From assembly GCA_013791855.1 (NCBI GenBank), contig VMTA01000023.1:171681-235680 (forward strand): DNA of 64,000 nucleotides, in the 5' to 3' direction. The notes below the pieces were generated by a model. The model was not told where the DNA came from, searched no databases, and saw nothing but the letters and a program-made list of their open reading frames with translations. This document shows, piece by piece, positions 19,803 to 28,983 of the stretch. The position numbers and the translations under genes are program-made. Origin of the DNA: Sideroxydans sp. GTDB lineage: Bacteria; Pseudomonadota; Gammaproteobacteria; Burkholderiales; Gallionellaceae. Position 1 is the stretch's first letter, and each line of letters opens with the position of its first letter.

Positions 19803-20825
19803 ATGGTCACTGCGCAATATTTCGACGGGCGCACTGCCGCCGCGCATGGGGTGACGCTGACACTGGACGACGAATGGTTGCAGATGCGCGGCGATCTGCT
19901 GGCGCACGAGTGGCCGTTGCGGGATGTGAAGGTCAGTGAGCGTCTGGGTGATACGCCGCGCCGCATCACGTTACCGGATGGCGGTCATTGCGAAGTGACC
20001 GACCATGCCGCGCTGGATGTGTTGCTCAAGCAGGGCGGTTATCGCCAGAGCTGGCTGGACGGCATGCAGCACAGCATGCGCTGGGCCTTGCTCTCGGCAC
20101 TGCTCATCGTGCTCATCTTCGCCGCCGCTTACCGTTACCTGTTGCCTTGGGGGGCCGAGGTCGTCGCGCGCAGCATCCCGCCCAACATGTTGCAGAAGAT
20201 GGGCGCGTCTTCCTTGCAGACGCTGGATAAGCTGATGCTGGAGTCCAGCAAGCTCCCCCCCGCGCGTCAGCAGGCACTACGCGACGCTTATGCCAAGTTG
20301 TCACCCTTGCCCGACGCGCAGCTAGCCTACCGCATCGAATTCCGCAGCGCGTCGCAGATCGGCCCCAACGCCTTCGCCTTGCCGGACGGCAACATCGTCA
20401 TGCTGGACGAACTGGTCGCGCTAACCGATAACGACGACGAGATCATCGCCGTATTGGCGCATGAACGCGGCCATGTCGAGCAGCGTCACGCCTTGCGCAT
20501 GGTGTTGCAGAGCTCGGCGGTGGGTCTGGCGATGACCTGGTATATGGGCGACGTCAGTTCATTGCTGGCGACGGTGCCGGCCATGCTGGTGCAAGCCAGC
20601 TACTCGCGCGACATGGAACGCGAGGCCGACGAATACGCGGCGCGCACCTTGCAGTTGAACGCGAAATCCACCTGTCTGCTGCCCGACATCCTGCTGAAAC
20701 TGGAAGCCGCGCATGCCAAACGTCTGGCCGAAGCCAGCAAGGACAACGGCGGCTCGGTGATGGACTATCTGGCCAGCCACCCGGCCACACAGGAACGTTC
20801 CGCGTTGCTCTGCCCCGCGCATTGA
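19803..20825 (+). CDS. M48-family membrane metallopeptidase
   Basis: Zinc metalloprotease of 340 residues, related to HtpX/BepA/LoiP-type M48 enzymes. The ATG at 19803 lies one base after the DUF898 stop; upstream in-frame codons read through the DUF898 gene and are not needed. An N-terminal domain of about 85 residues (DUF7092-like in appearance) precedes a single transmembrane helix (about 92-112), so the catalytic domain is probably periplasmic. The zinc motif is HERGH at 220-224 with the third ligand in EREADEYA. The C-terminus reads YLASHPATQERSA, the family's conserved SHP motif. Substrates are unknown; the tight coupling to DUF898 suggests they act together. Confidence 0.88.
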   Translation: MVTAQYFDGRTAAAHGVTLTLDDEWLQMRGDLLAHEWPLRDVKVSERLGDTPRRITLPDGGHCEVTDHAALDVLLKQGGYRQSWLDGMQHSMRWALLSALLIVLIFAAAYRYLLPWGAEVVARSIPPNMLQKMGASSLQTLDKLMLESSKLPPARQQALRDAYAKLSPLPDAQLAYRIEFRSASQIGPNAFALPDGNIVMLDELVALTDNDDEIIAVLAHERGHVEQRHALRMVLQSSAVGLAMTWYMGDVSSLLATVPAMLVQASYSRDMEREADEYAARTLQLNAKSTCLLPDILLKLEAAHAKRLAEASKDNGGSVMDYLASHPATQERSALLCPAH

Positions 20826-20853
20826 TCCGCTCGCTGCGGTATCATCGCGCGCC

Positions 20854-21735
20854 ATGAAAAAGCCCACCGATTCTCTGTCCCGTTTCCTGTTCGAACACCT
20901 GCCGCTGCGCGGCGAGATCGTGCGTCTCGACGATGTCTGGCAGCATGTGATCGACCGTCACGACTATCCACCCGTATTGCGCGACATGATGGGCGAGCTG
21001 TGCGCGGCCGCTGTGTTGCTGGCCGCCACGCTCAAGCTGGATGGCTCGATGGTGTTGCAAGTGCACGGCAAGGGGGCGGTGAAGCTGCTGGTGGTGGAAT
21101 GCAGCGGCGATCTGGAACTGCGCGCCACCGCCAAGTGGGAAGGCGATCTGACGCAAGGCAGATTGCAAGACCTGGTTGGCGACGGACGCTTCGTCATCAC
21201 CCTCGATCCGAAGGACGGCGGTCAAGCTTATCAAGGCATCGTGCCGCTGGAAGGCGACAGCATCGCCGACATCCTGCAAGGCTACATGACGCGCTCCGAG
21301 CAACTGGAGACGCGCCTGTGGCTGGCAGCGGATGGCACCAGTGCCGGTGGCATGCTGCTGCAGAGACTGCCGGAGCAGGGCGAGACAGACGACGAGGATG
21401 CGTGGGGGCGCGCGACGAAATTGGCCGATACGCTCAAACCGGAAGAGTTGCTGGATCTGCCAGCGGCAGAACTAGTGCACCGCCTGTACCACGAAGAAGA
21501 CATTCGCATGTTCGAAGCCCAGCCCGTGGTGTTCCGCTGCACCTGTTCACGCGAAAACGTCGCCAACATGCTGCGCATGATAGGGCGGGAAGAAGTGGAC
21601 GAGATCCTGGCCGAGCGCGAAGAGATCGAAGTGCATTGCGAGTTCTGCAACGAACGCTATGTGTTCGACAAGGTGGATGCCGATGCGGTGTTTGCCGAAG
21701 TCGTTGCGCTATCGGCGAGCAAGACCATTCACTGA
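20854..21735 (+). CDS. hslO: Redox-regulated chaperone Hsp33
   Basis: Cytoplasmic holdase chaperone activated by oxidative unfolding. The length of 293 residues is normal. The C-terminal zinc-redox switch is complete: CTC at 229-231 and CEFC at 262-265 give the four zinc-binding cysteines. The N-terminal domain matches from LSRFLFEHLPLRGEIVRL onward. A TATCAT sequence about 16 bases upstream of the ATG may be a -10 element. The gene converges with the FAD-dependent dehydrogenase on the other strand, and the two reading frames overlap by 7 bases at their stop codons. Confidence 0.97.
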   Translation: MKKPTDSLSRFLFEHLPLRGEIVRLDDVWQHVIDRHDYPPVLRDMMGELCAAAVLLAATLKLDGSMVLQVHGKGAVKLLVVECSGDLELRATAKWEGDLTQGRLQDLVGDGRFVITLDPKDGGQAYQGIVPLEGDSIADILQGYMTRSEQLETRLWLAADGTSAGGMLLQRLPEQGETDDEDAWGRATKLADTLKPEELLDLPAAELVHRLYHEEDIRMFEAQPVVFRCTCSRENVANMLRMIGREEVDEILAEREEIEVHCEFCNERYVFDKVDADAVFAEVVALSASKTIH

Positions 21736-23327
21736 GCCTTGGCCATATCCAGCGCCACGGCCTCCGCCACTTCGATGCCGTCCACCGCCGCCGACAAGAT
21801 CCCGCCCGCATAACCCGCGCCTTCTCCGGCCGGATACAGACCCTTGATGTTGATGCTCTGGTAATCGTCGCCGCGCTTGATGCGTACCGGCGACGAGGTG
21901 CGCGTCTCCACGCCGGTCAGCAGCGCGTCGTCCATGTCGAAGCCTTTGATCTGCTTGCCGAATGCGGGCAGCGCTTCGCGGATGGCGGCGATGGCGTAGT
22001 CGGGCAGGGCGGTGGAAAGGTCGGTCGGCGTCACGCCCGGCGTGTAGGAGGGCACGACTTCGCCCAAGTGCGTTGAAGGACGTCCGGCGAGGAAGTCGCC
22101 CACGCGTTGCGCGGGTGCCGAATAGTTCTTCCCGCCCAGCTCGAACGCGCGCGACTCCCACTGGCGCTGGAACGCTACGCCCGCCAGCACATCACCCGGA
22201 TAGTCGTCCGGCGTGATGCTCACCACGATGCCGCTGTTGGCGTTGCGCTCGTTGCGCGAATACTGGCTCATGCCGTTGGTCACCACGCGGCCTTCCTCGG
22301 ATGTGGCGGCCACCACCGTGCCGCCGGGGCACATGCAGAAGCTGTATACCGCGCGGCCGTTGCTGGCGTGGTGCACCAGTTTGTAATCCGCCGCTCCGAG
22401 CAATTCATTGCCCGCGTTCGCACCGAGGCGGGCGCGGTCGATCAGCGATTGCGGATGCTCGATGCGGAAGCCGATGGCGAAGGGCTTGGCCTCCATATAA
22501 ACACCGCGCTTGTGCAGCATCTCGAAGGTGTCGCGCGCGCTGTGGCCGACGGCCAGCACCACATGCTTGGTGGCGATGCGTTCGCCGTTGGCCAGCAGCA
22601 CGCCTTGCACTGCATCGTTCTCGATCTCGATGTCTTCCACGCGGCTCTGAAAGCGGATCTCCGCACCGAGTGCCTCCATCTCGTGGCGCATCTGCTCCAC
22701 CATGCCGACCAGACGGAAGGTGCCGATGTGCGGTTTGCTTACGTACAGGATCTCTTCCGGAGCGCCCGCCTTGACGAACTCGGTCATCACCTTGCGACCA
22801 TAGAACTTCGGGTCCTTGATGCCGCTGTACAACTTTCCGTCGGAGAAAGTGCCCGCACCGCCCTCGCCGAACTGCACGTTCGATTCAGGATCGAGTTTGC
22901 CCTTGCGCCACAAGCCCCAGGTGTCTTTGGTGCGCTCTCTTACTTCCTTGCCGCGTTCGAGGATGATGGGTTTGAAACCCATTTGCGCCAGCAGCAACCC
23001 GGCGAAGATGCCGCAGGGTCCGGTGCCGATCACCACCGGCCGCTCAGTCAAACCTTGCGGTGCCTGCGCCACCACGCGGTAACTCATGTCCGGCGCTTGC
23101 GTCACATGCGTGATGTTCTTTTTCAGCAGCGCCGCTTCGTTGTTCACTGCCACATCGACCGTATAGACGAACACGATGGCGTTCTTCTTGCGCGCATCAA
23201 AGCCGCGCCGGAACACGGAAATTTCGGTCAGATCATTCGCCGCGATGCCCAGCCGCTTGAGGATGGCGGCTGGCAGGTCGTTGGCGGGATGGGTGATCGG
23301 GAGGCGGATCTCGGTGAGTCGTAACAT
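21729..23327 (-). CDS. FAD-dependent dehydrogenase (COG2509 type)
   Basis: Flavoprotein of 532 residues related to HI0933/COG2509 FAD-dependent dehydrogenases; the substrate is unknown. The start MLRLTEIRLP at 23327 fits the family, and upstream in-frame codons to 23396 lack support. An N-terminal region of about 90 residues (FRRGFDARKK) precedes the dinucleotide-binding motif VIGTGPCGIFAG at about 105-116. Later motifs include SDGKLYSGIKDP, VLAVGHSARDTFEML and the C-terminal GLYPAGEGAGYAGGI typical of the FAD-binding end. It runs divergently from the HD-GYP gene across a 119-base gap and converges with hslO. A role as an electron-transfer or repair oxidoreductase is possible but unproven. 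Confidence 0.85.
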   Translation of the reverse strand: MLRLTEIRLPITHPANDLPAAILKRLGIAANDLTEISVFRRGFDARKKNAIVFVYTVDVAVNNEAALLKKNITHVTQAPDMSYRVVAQAPQGLTERPVVIGTGPCGIFAGLLLAQMGFKPIILERGKEVRERTKDTWGLWRKGKLDPESNVQFGEGGAGTFSDGKLYSGIKDPKFYGRKVMTEFVKAGAPEEILYVSKPHIGTFRLVGMVEQMRHEMEALGAEIRFQSRVEDIEIENDAVQGVLLANGERIATKHVVLAVGHSARDTFEMLHKRGVYMEAKPFAIGFRIEHPQSLIDRARLGANAGNELLGAADYKLVHHASNGRAVYSFCMCPGGTVVAATSEEGRVVTNGMSQYSRNERNANSGIVVSITPDDYPGDVLAGVAFQRQWESRAFELGGKNYSAPAQRVGDFLAGRPSTHLGEVVPSYTPGVTPTDLSTALPDYAIAAIREALPAFGKQIKGFDMDDALLTGVETRTSSPVRIKRGDDYQSINIKGLYPAGEGAGYAGGILSAAVDGIEVAEAVALDMAKAQ

Positions 23328-23446
23328 GGGCGCGATTCTACCCGAGAGGCAGTTCAGGGTGGTTGGCTGTAGCGAATGCTGGTAGATTCCAGCCATGCGG
23401 ATGGCAGTGCATGGCAGCCGTCCTTCCTGTGTCCCAAGAGGTGCCG

Positions 23447-25363
23447 ATGACCGAACCTACTTCTTCCCTGCGCCTCCAGTTATGGGGGGTGATCGCGCTC
23501 ATGGCGGTCGTGCTGTGCAGTGTGCTCGGCTTTACCTTCTACGAGCTCAACCTGCGCAAGCACGATTACCTGATCCTGAACCTGACCGGGCAGATGCGCG
23601 TGACCATGCGCAGCATGGTCGAGCAGTCCCGCCAGGTCGCCATGCAGGACGGGACGCGCACGCGGGCCAGCGAGAACGATCTGCGGCAACTCTATGGCAG
23701 CAATCTGCAGGAACAGATCGGGCTGATGGAGCAGATCATCGCCTCGCTCAAGGCCCGGCGCCTGTCGCCGGCATTGACCGGCAAGGATGAGGCCATCCAG
23801 TGCACCTGGGATGCGCATTCGCGCTCGCAGATGGATATCACCGCACTGGACTGGGCCAATTTCCGCTCTTCGCTCAAGGTGTACGCCGGTGATGACGAGG
23901 CGCATCGCAATCTGCATGCGGCGGCCCGCTACATCGTGCGGGATGGCGAGGGCATGGTCGGCTCGGCCGACCGGTTGGCGCGCGCGTTCCAGACCATGAT
24001 GGAAGGCAAACTGAACACCATCCGTGTTTTCCAGGTGGTGGCAGGCATATTGTCCCTGCTGCTGCTCGGCCTCATCGCCTATGCCGCCCATACGCGGGTG
24101 ATGCGCCCGCTGCGCGAGGCGGAAGAAGGCTTCGGCCGCGTCGCACAGGGGGCGCTGGGCTATCAGGTGCCGGTGCAGACGCACAACGAGATCGGCCGCA
24201 TGACGCAGGCGTTCAACGCCCTGTCGGTCAGGCTGCACAGCCTGTTCCAGTTGACTGACCGCATCAACCGCGGCCGGCAACTGGATGAGACGCTGGATTT
24301 CGTGTTGCAGGAATTCCCGTCCTTCGTGCCGGTGGACTGGGTCTGCATCCTGTATCCGTCCGAAGATGGCGAGACGCTGAAGCTGGAACGCATGGCCGGC
24401 ACCGTCGCCAGCGGCTTGCATGAAGGTGCCGCCTACGTGCGCCATGACAATGCGCTGGCACAGGTGGTCGACCAGCATCAGCCGCTGGCGATCAACGACC
24501 TTGGGGAATATGCGGCGCGCAATGCCAGCGCGCAACTCGCACGCGACCTGCACCGCGCAGGTCTGGGGGCGGCGCTATATATGCCGCTGAGCAGCGCCCG
24601 CACCGGCGGCGTGATGGTGTTCGCCGCGCGCGAATATGGCGCCTATACCGGCGGGCACATCGAGTTCCTCGGCAACATCGCGGCACAGGTCGGCCACATC
24701 ATCGAGCGCACCATCGTGGTGGAAGGGCTGGTGGTGGCTGCCTTGCAGGGACTGGCCAAACTGGCCGAGAGCCGCGATCCTGAGACCGGCGACCATCTGG
24801 TGCGCATGGCGCTGTATTCGGCGGTACTGGCCGAGACCCTGGCAGGCGATCCGCGCTACGCGGCGCTCATCACGCCGGCCTATGTGCGCAACATCCATCG
24901 CTTCGCCCCCATGCACGACATCGGCAAGGTCGGCATCGCCGACAGCATCCTGCTCAAACCCGGACGGCTGGACGAGGCGGAGCGCAAGGAGATGGAGCGC
25001 CATCCCGTCATCGGCGGGCAGGCCTTGCGCCGCAGCGAAGCGCAGATGAACGCCTTAGGGCACAGCATCTTCACACTGGGAATCGAGATCGCCGAATGCC
25101 ATCATGAAAAATGGGACGGCAACGGGTATCCTGCCGGCCTGTCGGGCGAGGCGATCCCATTGTCTGCGCGTATCGTGGCAGTGGCTGATGTGTTCGACGC
25201 ACTCACTTCCAAGCGCCCCTACAAGGAAGCATGGACCGTAGAGCGCGCCATCGAAGTGATGAACGAGGATGCCGGCAGGCATTTCGATCCGGCGGTGGTG
25301 GCCGCCATGCATCAGGGGTTGCCGCGTATCCTAGAGATATATGAAAGATTGAAACACGTATGA
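23447..25363 (+). CDS. HAMP-GAF-HD-GYP c-di-GMP phosphodiesterase
   Basis: Predicted c-di-GMP phosphodiesterase of the HD-GYP class, 638 residues. The start at 23447 has an AAGAGGT ribosome-binding site; an in-frame extension to 23363 does not. A transmembrane helix (about 13-33) leads into a periplasmic helical sensor similar to PilJ/type IV pili methyl-accepting N-terminal domains (about 35-190), a second helix (about 200-220), HAMP (about 222-275), GAF (about 285-440) and HD-GYP (about 445-635). Catalytic motifs are intact: HDIGKVGIAD with H490/D491, HHEKWDGNGYPAG with GYP at 560-562, and VADVFDALTSKRPYK. It is followed by radA after 26 bases, though a functional link is not evident. Confidence 0.93.
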   Translation: MTEPTSSLRLQLWGVIALMAVVLCSVLGFTFYELNLRKHDYLILNLTGQMRVTMRSMVEQSRQVAMQDGTRTRASENDLRQLYGSNLQEQIGLMEQIIASLKARRLSPALTGKDEAIQCTWDAHSRSQMDITALDWANFRSSLKVYAGDDEAHRNLHAAARYIVRDGEGMVGSADRLARAFQTMMEGKLNTIRVFQVVAGILSLLLLGLIAYAAHTRVMRPLREAEEGFGRVAQGALGYQVPVQTHNEIGRMTQAFNALSVRLHSLFQLTDRINRGRQLDETLDFVLQEFPSFVPVDWVCILYPSEDGETLKLERMAGTVASGLHEGAAYVRHDNALAQVVDQHQPLAINDLGEYAARNASAQLARDLHRAGLGAALYMPLSSARTGGVMVFAAREYGAYTGGHIEFLGNIAAQVGHIIERTIVVEGLVVAALQGLAKLAESRDPETGDHLVRMALYSAVLAETLAGDPRYAALITPAYVRNIHRFAPMHDIGKVGIADSILLKPGRLDEAERKEMERHPVIGGQALRRSEAQMNALGHSIFTLGIEIAECHHEKWDGNGYPAGLSGEAIPLSARIVAVADVFDALTSKRPYKEAWTVERAIEVMNEDAGRHFDPAVVAAMHQGLPRILEIYERLKHV

Positions 25364-25389
25364 CGGCGCGCAAGCGTTGACAGGAAGAC

Positions 25390-26751
25390 ATGGCAAAAGC
25401 AAAGACGATCTACAGTTGTACCGAGTGCGGCGGACAGTCCCCCAAGTGGCAGGGCCAGTGCCCGCATTGCGGTGAATGGAATACGCTGGTCGAATCGGTG
25501 GCGGAAGCCGCACCGGCGGCGGGCAAGAACCGTTTCAGTGCCTTGGCGGCATCGGGCAAGTTGCAGCAACTGGCCGATGTGGAAGCGAGCGAAGTGTCGC
25601 GCACGCCGACAGGCATCGCCGAGTTCGACCGCGTGCTGGGCGGCGGGCTGGTGGAGGGCGGCGTGGTGCTGATCGGCGGCGATCCGGGTATCGGCAAATC
25701 CACCTTGTTGCTGCAGGCTTTGGCGCATCTGTCCGCCACCAAAAAAGTCCTCTATGTCAGCGGCGAGGAATCTGCGCAGCAGATCGCCTTGCGTGCCAAA
25801 CGCCTGTCGCTCGATGCAAGCGAAGTGCATCTGCTGCCCGAGATACAACTGGAGAAGATCCAGCACGCCGTTAGCAGCGAGAAACCGGATGTGGTGGTGA
25901 TCGACTCCATTCAGACCGTGTATTCCGAACAACTCACCAGCGCACCGGGCTCGGTGGCGCAGGTGCGCGAATGCGCGGCGCAACTCACGCGCATCGCCAA
26001 GAGCGCGGGCGTGACCATCATCCTGGTCGGACATGTCACCAAGGAAGGCGCGCTGGCCGGGCCGCGCGTGCTGGAACACATCGTCGACACCGTGCTGTAT
26101 TTCGAGGGCGACACCCATTCCAGCTTCCGCCTCATCCGCGCGTTCAAGAACCGCTTCGGTGCGGTGAACGAGCTGGGCGTGTTCGCCATGACCGAGAAGG
26201 GCCTGCGCGAAGTGAGCAACCCGTCCGCGTTGTTCCTGTCGCAACACGGCGCGCAGGTGGCTGGTTCCTGTGTGATGGTGACGCAGGAAGGTACGCGCCC
26301 CTTGCTGGTGGAGATACAGGCGCTGCTCGATGATTCGCATTCGCCCACGCCGCGCCGCCTGTCGCTGGGTCTGGAACAGAACCGCCTCGCCATGCTGCTG
26401 GCTGTGTTGCACCGCCACGCGGGTGTCGCCTGTTTCGATCAGGACGTGTTCATCAACGCCGTGGGCGGCGTGAAGATCACCGAGCCGGGCGCCGACCTCG
26501 CCGTGCTGCTCGCCATCGTCTCCTCGCTGAAGAACAAACCGCTGCCTGAGAAGATGGTGGTGTTCGGCGAAGTCGGTCTGGCAGGCGAAGTGCGTCCCGT
26601 GCAGCGCGGCCAGGAGAGATTGAAAGAAGCCGCCAAACTCGGCTTCACCCACGCCATCATCCCCAAAGCCAATGCGCCCAAGCACAAGATCGAGGGTATG
26701 CAGGTGATTGCGGTGGAGCGAGTGGAAGAGGCCGTGGAAAAGATGCGATGA
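25390..26751 (+). CDS. radA: DNA repair protein RadA (Sms)
   Basis: RecA-like ATPase that drives branch migration of recombination intermediates. The length of 453 residues is standard. It shows an N-terminal four-cysteine zinc finger (CTECG...CPHCG at about 11-30), a Walker A motif GGDPGIGKST (about 97-106), Walker B VVVIDSIQT, the diagnostic KNRFG motif (about 251), and the C-terminal Lon-protease-like domain (FGEVGLAGEVRPV). The stop codon overlaps the ATG of the nucleotide cyclase by 4 bases, so the two are probably translated together. Confidence 0.98.
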   Translation: MAKAKTIYSCTECGGQSPKWQGQCPHCGEWNTLVESVAEAAPAAGKNRFSALAASGKLQQLADVEASEVSRTPTGIAEFDRVLGGGLVEGGVVLIGGDPGIGKSTLLLQALAHLSATKKVLYVSGEESAQQIALRAKRLSLDASEVHLLPEIQLEKIQHAVSSEKPDVVVIDSIQTVYSEQLTSAPGSVAQVRECAAQLTRIAKSAGVTIILVGHVTKEGALAGPRVLEHIVDTVLYFEGDTHSSFRLIRAFKNRFGAVNELGVFAMTEKGLREVSNPSALFLSQHGAQVAGSCVMVTQEGTRPLLVEIQALLDDSHSPTPRRLSLGLEQNRLAMLLAVLHRHAGVACFDQDVFINAVGGVKITEPGADLAVLLAIVSSLKNKPLPEKMVVFGEVGLAGEVRPVQRGQERLKEAAKLGFTHAIIPKANAPKHKIEGMQVIAVERVEEAVEKMR

Positions 26752-28601
26752 CAGCCAAGCTGGAAGAGATCCGAGTCGCCATGCTGGCCGCGCAGAAGAC
26801 CGGCGACCATCTGAAGGAACACGACCTCGCGCAGGCCGGACTGCGCCTGAGTCCGCATGACGAGTTCTTCCAGTATTGCGCGGTGTTGTCGCTGTCGCGT
26901 TGCAATGCCAAGCAGCGCGCACTGGATGCCTTCTACGCCTATAAGCTGCACCTGAGCCAGAACGAATACGTGCGCGCACTGGAGCCGCGCATGCTGAAAG
27001 ACCTGGCTTTCCTCGAAGTCGACATCTCCCAGCCCAAGCCGTTCGAGGGACTGGGGCGCGAACGTTTCCACACCGCCGCCGTCACCTATCACAAGGCCTA
27101 TAACCATTTCGGCGGACACTATTCCGCCATCAACGCGGCCACGCTGTACATGCTCTCCGGGTCGGATTCCAGTGCGCGTGCCTTGGCCGAAGTCGCCATC
27201 GAACTGGCGCAGCAAGACACCGGCCCGCGCTTCTTCCCGCTGGCGACTTTATCCGAAGCCTATCTGTTGCTGGGTAAACCCATAGAGGCGGGTGCGGCGA
27301 TACGCGAGGCCGCGAGTTTCAACCAGAACAATCTGCTCACCCGTGCGCGCATGAATCGCCAGTTGCGGCTGGTGTGCAGCTACATGGGCATAGACCCGCA
27401 GATCGTCGACCCCATGCTGCCGGAGACCGTGCTGCATTACTGCGGACACATCTTCGACGGTCATCGCCCGCTGGATGGAACAGAGGAGGCCGCATTGCAG
27501 CTGCGCATCGATCAGTTGCTGCAAGCCAACCATTGTGTGATCGCCTACGGCTCGCTTGCAGCCGGCTCCGACATTCTGTTCGCCGAGACTGTTTTGAAAC
27601 AGGGCGGCGAACTGAACGTGTGGCTGCCGTTCGCGGTGGATGCCTTCTGCGATATCTCGGTGCGACCAGCCGGCGAACAATGGGTGGAGCGATTCCATCG
27701 CTGTCTGGAGCAGGCCAATCTCGTCTCCTTCGCCACCGAGTCGGATTTTCTCGGCGAGGACGGGCTGTTCAAATACTGTGCAGAGATCGCCATGGGCATG
27801 GCCGTCATGCGTGCCGAATCGCTGCAGGCGAAAGTGATGCAGGCCGCCATCTGGGACCGCGTGGTGTCCGACCAGCAATCGAGCACATATTCCAATATCA
27901 GCAAGTGGCAGTCACTCGGGCATCGCTCAGAGATCATCGACAGCCCGGTGCACCTGCCGCAGGCCGTGGTCAGGGAATTCGGTCAGCACCATCCCACCTT
28001 GCGACGCGAACCGCACGCCATCCTGTTCTCCGACGTGCGCGGATTCAGCAAACTGAGCGACAGCGGGGTGGTGTGGTTCTTCAACGAATTGCATCCGGTG
28101 CTGGCCGCCGTCATCGACCGCTACCGTGACGACATCCAGTTCGTCGACACTTGGGGTGATGCCATCTATCTGGTTGCGCACAAGGCTTCCACCGTGGCGC
28201 ACATCGCCGCCGAACTGAACGACGCGATGAGCACGCTCGATCAATCCTCCCTCGCGCTGGACGAACCGCTCATGCTGCGCATCGGCCTGCACTACGGACC
28301 GGTCTACAAACTCTATGACCATCTGGCACAGACCGTCACCTACGCCAGCACCGACGTCACCAAGACTGCGCGTATCGAACCTGTCACCCCGCCCGGCGAG
28401 ATATTCGGTACCGAACCGCTGGTCGCCATGCTCGAACTCGAAGGCGAACACTGGGCGCGCTACCGCTACGCCGGCACCATCCCCAGCGCAAAAGGCTACG
28501 GCGCTTTCCGCATGTTCCACATCAATCCGCTGTCGCGCAGGGAAGACCTATTCTGCTCGCTGGACAAGACAGGCCGCTTCACGGCATTCGGTGCTGCTTG
28601 A
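26748..28601 (+). CDS. Class III nucleotide cyclase with TPR-like and SLOG-like N-terminal regions
   Basis: Predicted adenylate/guanylate cyclase of 617 residues. The N-terminal half (about 1-220) is helical and resembles the TPR-like TRAFs-binding region found in some bacterial sensor proteins. The middle (about 230-330) has a Rossmann-like pattern, with GHR at 238-240, GSLAAGSDILFAE at 268-280 and LNVWLPF, which resembles SLOG-type nucleotide-sensing domains. The C-terminal cyclase domain (about 420-600) keeps both metal-binding aspartates, D429 in FSDVRGFSKL and D471 in WGDAIY, so it should be active. No membrane helix or signal peptide is present. The domain identities of the first two regions are inferred from pattern alone. 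It overlaps radA by 4 bases, with no obvious effector gene downstream. Confidence 0.8.
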   Translation: MTAKLEEIRVAMLAAQKTGDHLKEHDLAQAGLRLSPHDEFFQYCAVLSLSRCNAKQRALDAFYAYKLHLSQNEYVRALEPRMLKDLAFLEVDISQPKPFEGLGRERFHTAAVTYHKAYNHFGGHYSAINAATLYMLSGSDSSARALAEVAIELAQQDTGPRFFPLATLSEAYLLLGKPIEAGAAIREAASFNQNNLLTRARMNRQLRLVCSYMGIDPQIVDPMLPETVLHYCGHIFDGHRPLDGTEEAALQLRIDQLLQANHCVIAYGSLAAGSDILFAETVLKQGGELNVWLPFAVDAFCDISVRPAGEQWVERFHRCLEQANLVSFATESDFLGEDGLFKYCAEIAMGMAVMRAESLQAKVMQAAIWDRVVSDQQSSTYSNISKWQSLGHRSEIIDSPVHLPQAVVREFGQHHPTLRREPHAILFSDVRGFSKLSDSGVVWFFNELHPVLAAVIDRYRDDIQFVDTWGDAIYLVAHKASTVAHIAAELNDAMSTLDQSSLALDEPLMLRIGLHYGPVYKLYDHLAQTVTYASTDVTKTARIEPVTPPGEIFGTEPLVAMLELEGEHWARYRYAGTIPSAKGYGAFRMFHINPLSRREDLFCSLDKTGRFTAFGAA

Positions 28602-28625
28602 AGCTCATTGTCACGGCCGGGACGT

Positions 28626-28970
28626 TTACTGCTTTTCGATCTTCTCGATCACCCACTTCTTCTTTTCTCCCTGCATCATCTCGAAATGCACCTTGTCGCC
28701 GACACTGATGTCGTGACCGGCATGGCCTTTCAGTTCGAACCACATGGTCATGGCGGGCCATTGCAGGGAGGGGATGGGTTCGTGGGTGATCTGCATCTTG
28801 CCTGCCTTGATCGCTTTGACCACGCCCATGCCTTGGTGCATGGCGGGTTGCATGTCATGGGATGACATATCGTGTCCCGACATGTTGTGATCCATCTCGT
28901 GTTCATGCGAGGCGGCCTGGGCGATTCCGATGGATGAGAACAGGGCGATCGCGAGGGTGAGTTTTTTCAT
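28626..28970 (-). CDS. cusF: CusF-like periplasmic copper/silver-binding protein
   Basis: Small periplasmic metallochaperone of 114 residues that hands Cu(I)/Ag(I) to the Cus efflux pump. A signal peptide (1-20) is followed by a His/Met-rich stretch (HEHEMDHNMSGHDM, about 22-45), then the CusF beta-barrel. The metal site is readable: H63, W71, M74 and M76 in THEPIPSLQWPAMTMWF, where the tryptophan caps the metal by a cation-pi contact. It is the last gene of the minus-strand cus cluster, 13 bases after cusA. The same fold is also fused to the C-terminus of the CusB protein in this cluster. Confidence 0.94.
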   Translation of the reverse strand: MKKLTLAIALFSSIGIAQAASHEHEMDHNMSGHDMSSHDMQPAMHQGMGVVKAIKAGKMQITHEPIPSLQWPAMTMWFELKGHAGHDISVGDKVHFEMMQGEKKKWVIEKIEKQ

Positions 28971-28983
28971 GGTGTTCTCCTTT

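Noticed and set aside
26748..28601. Pycsar-type anti-phage defence system
   Set aside because: The cyclase has sensor-like N-terminal regions, but Pycsar needs an adjacent cNMP-activated effector, and the next gene is a convergent CusF; no TIR or membrane effector is present.
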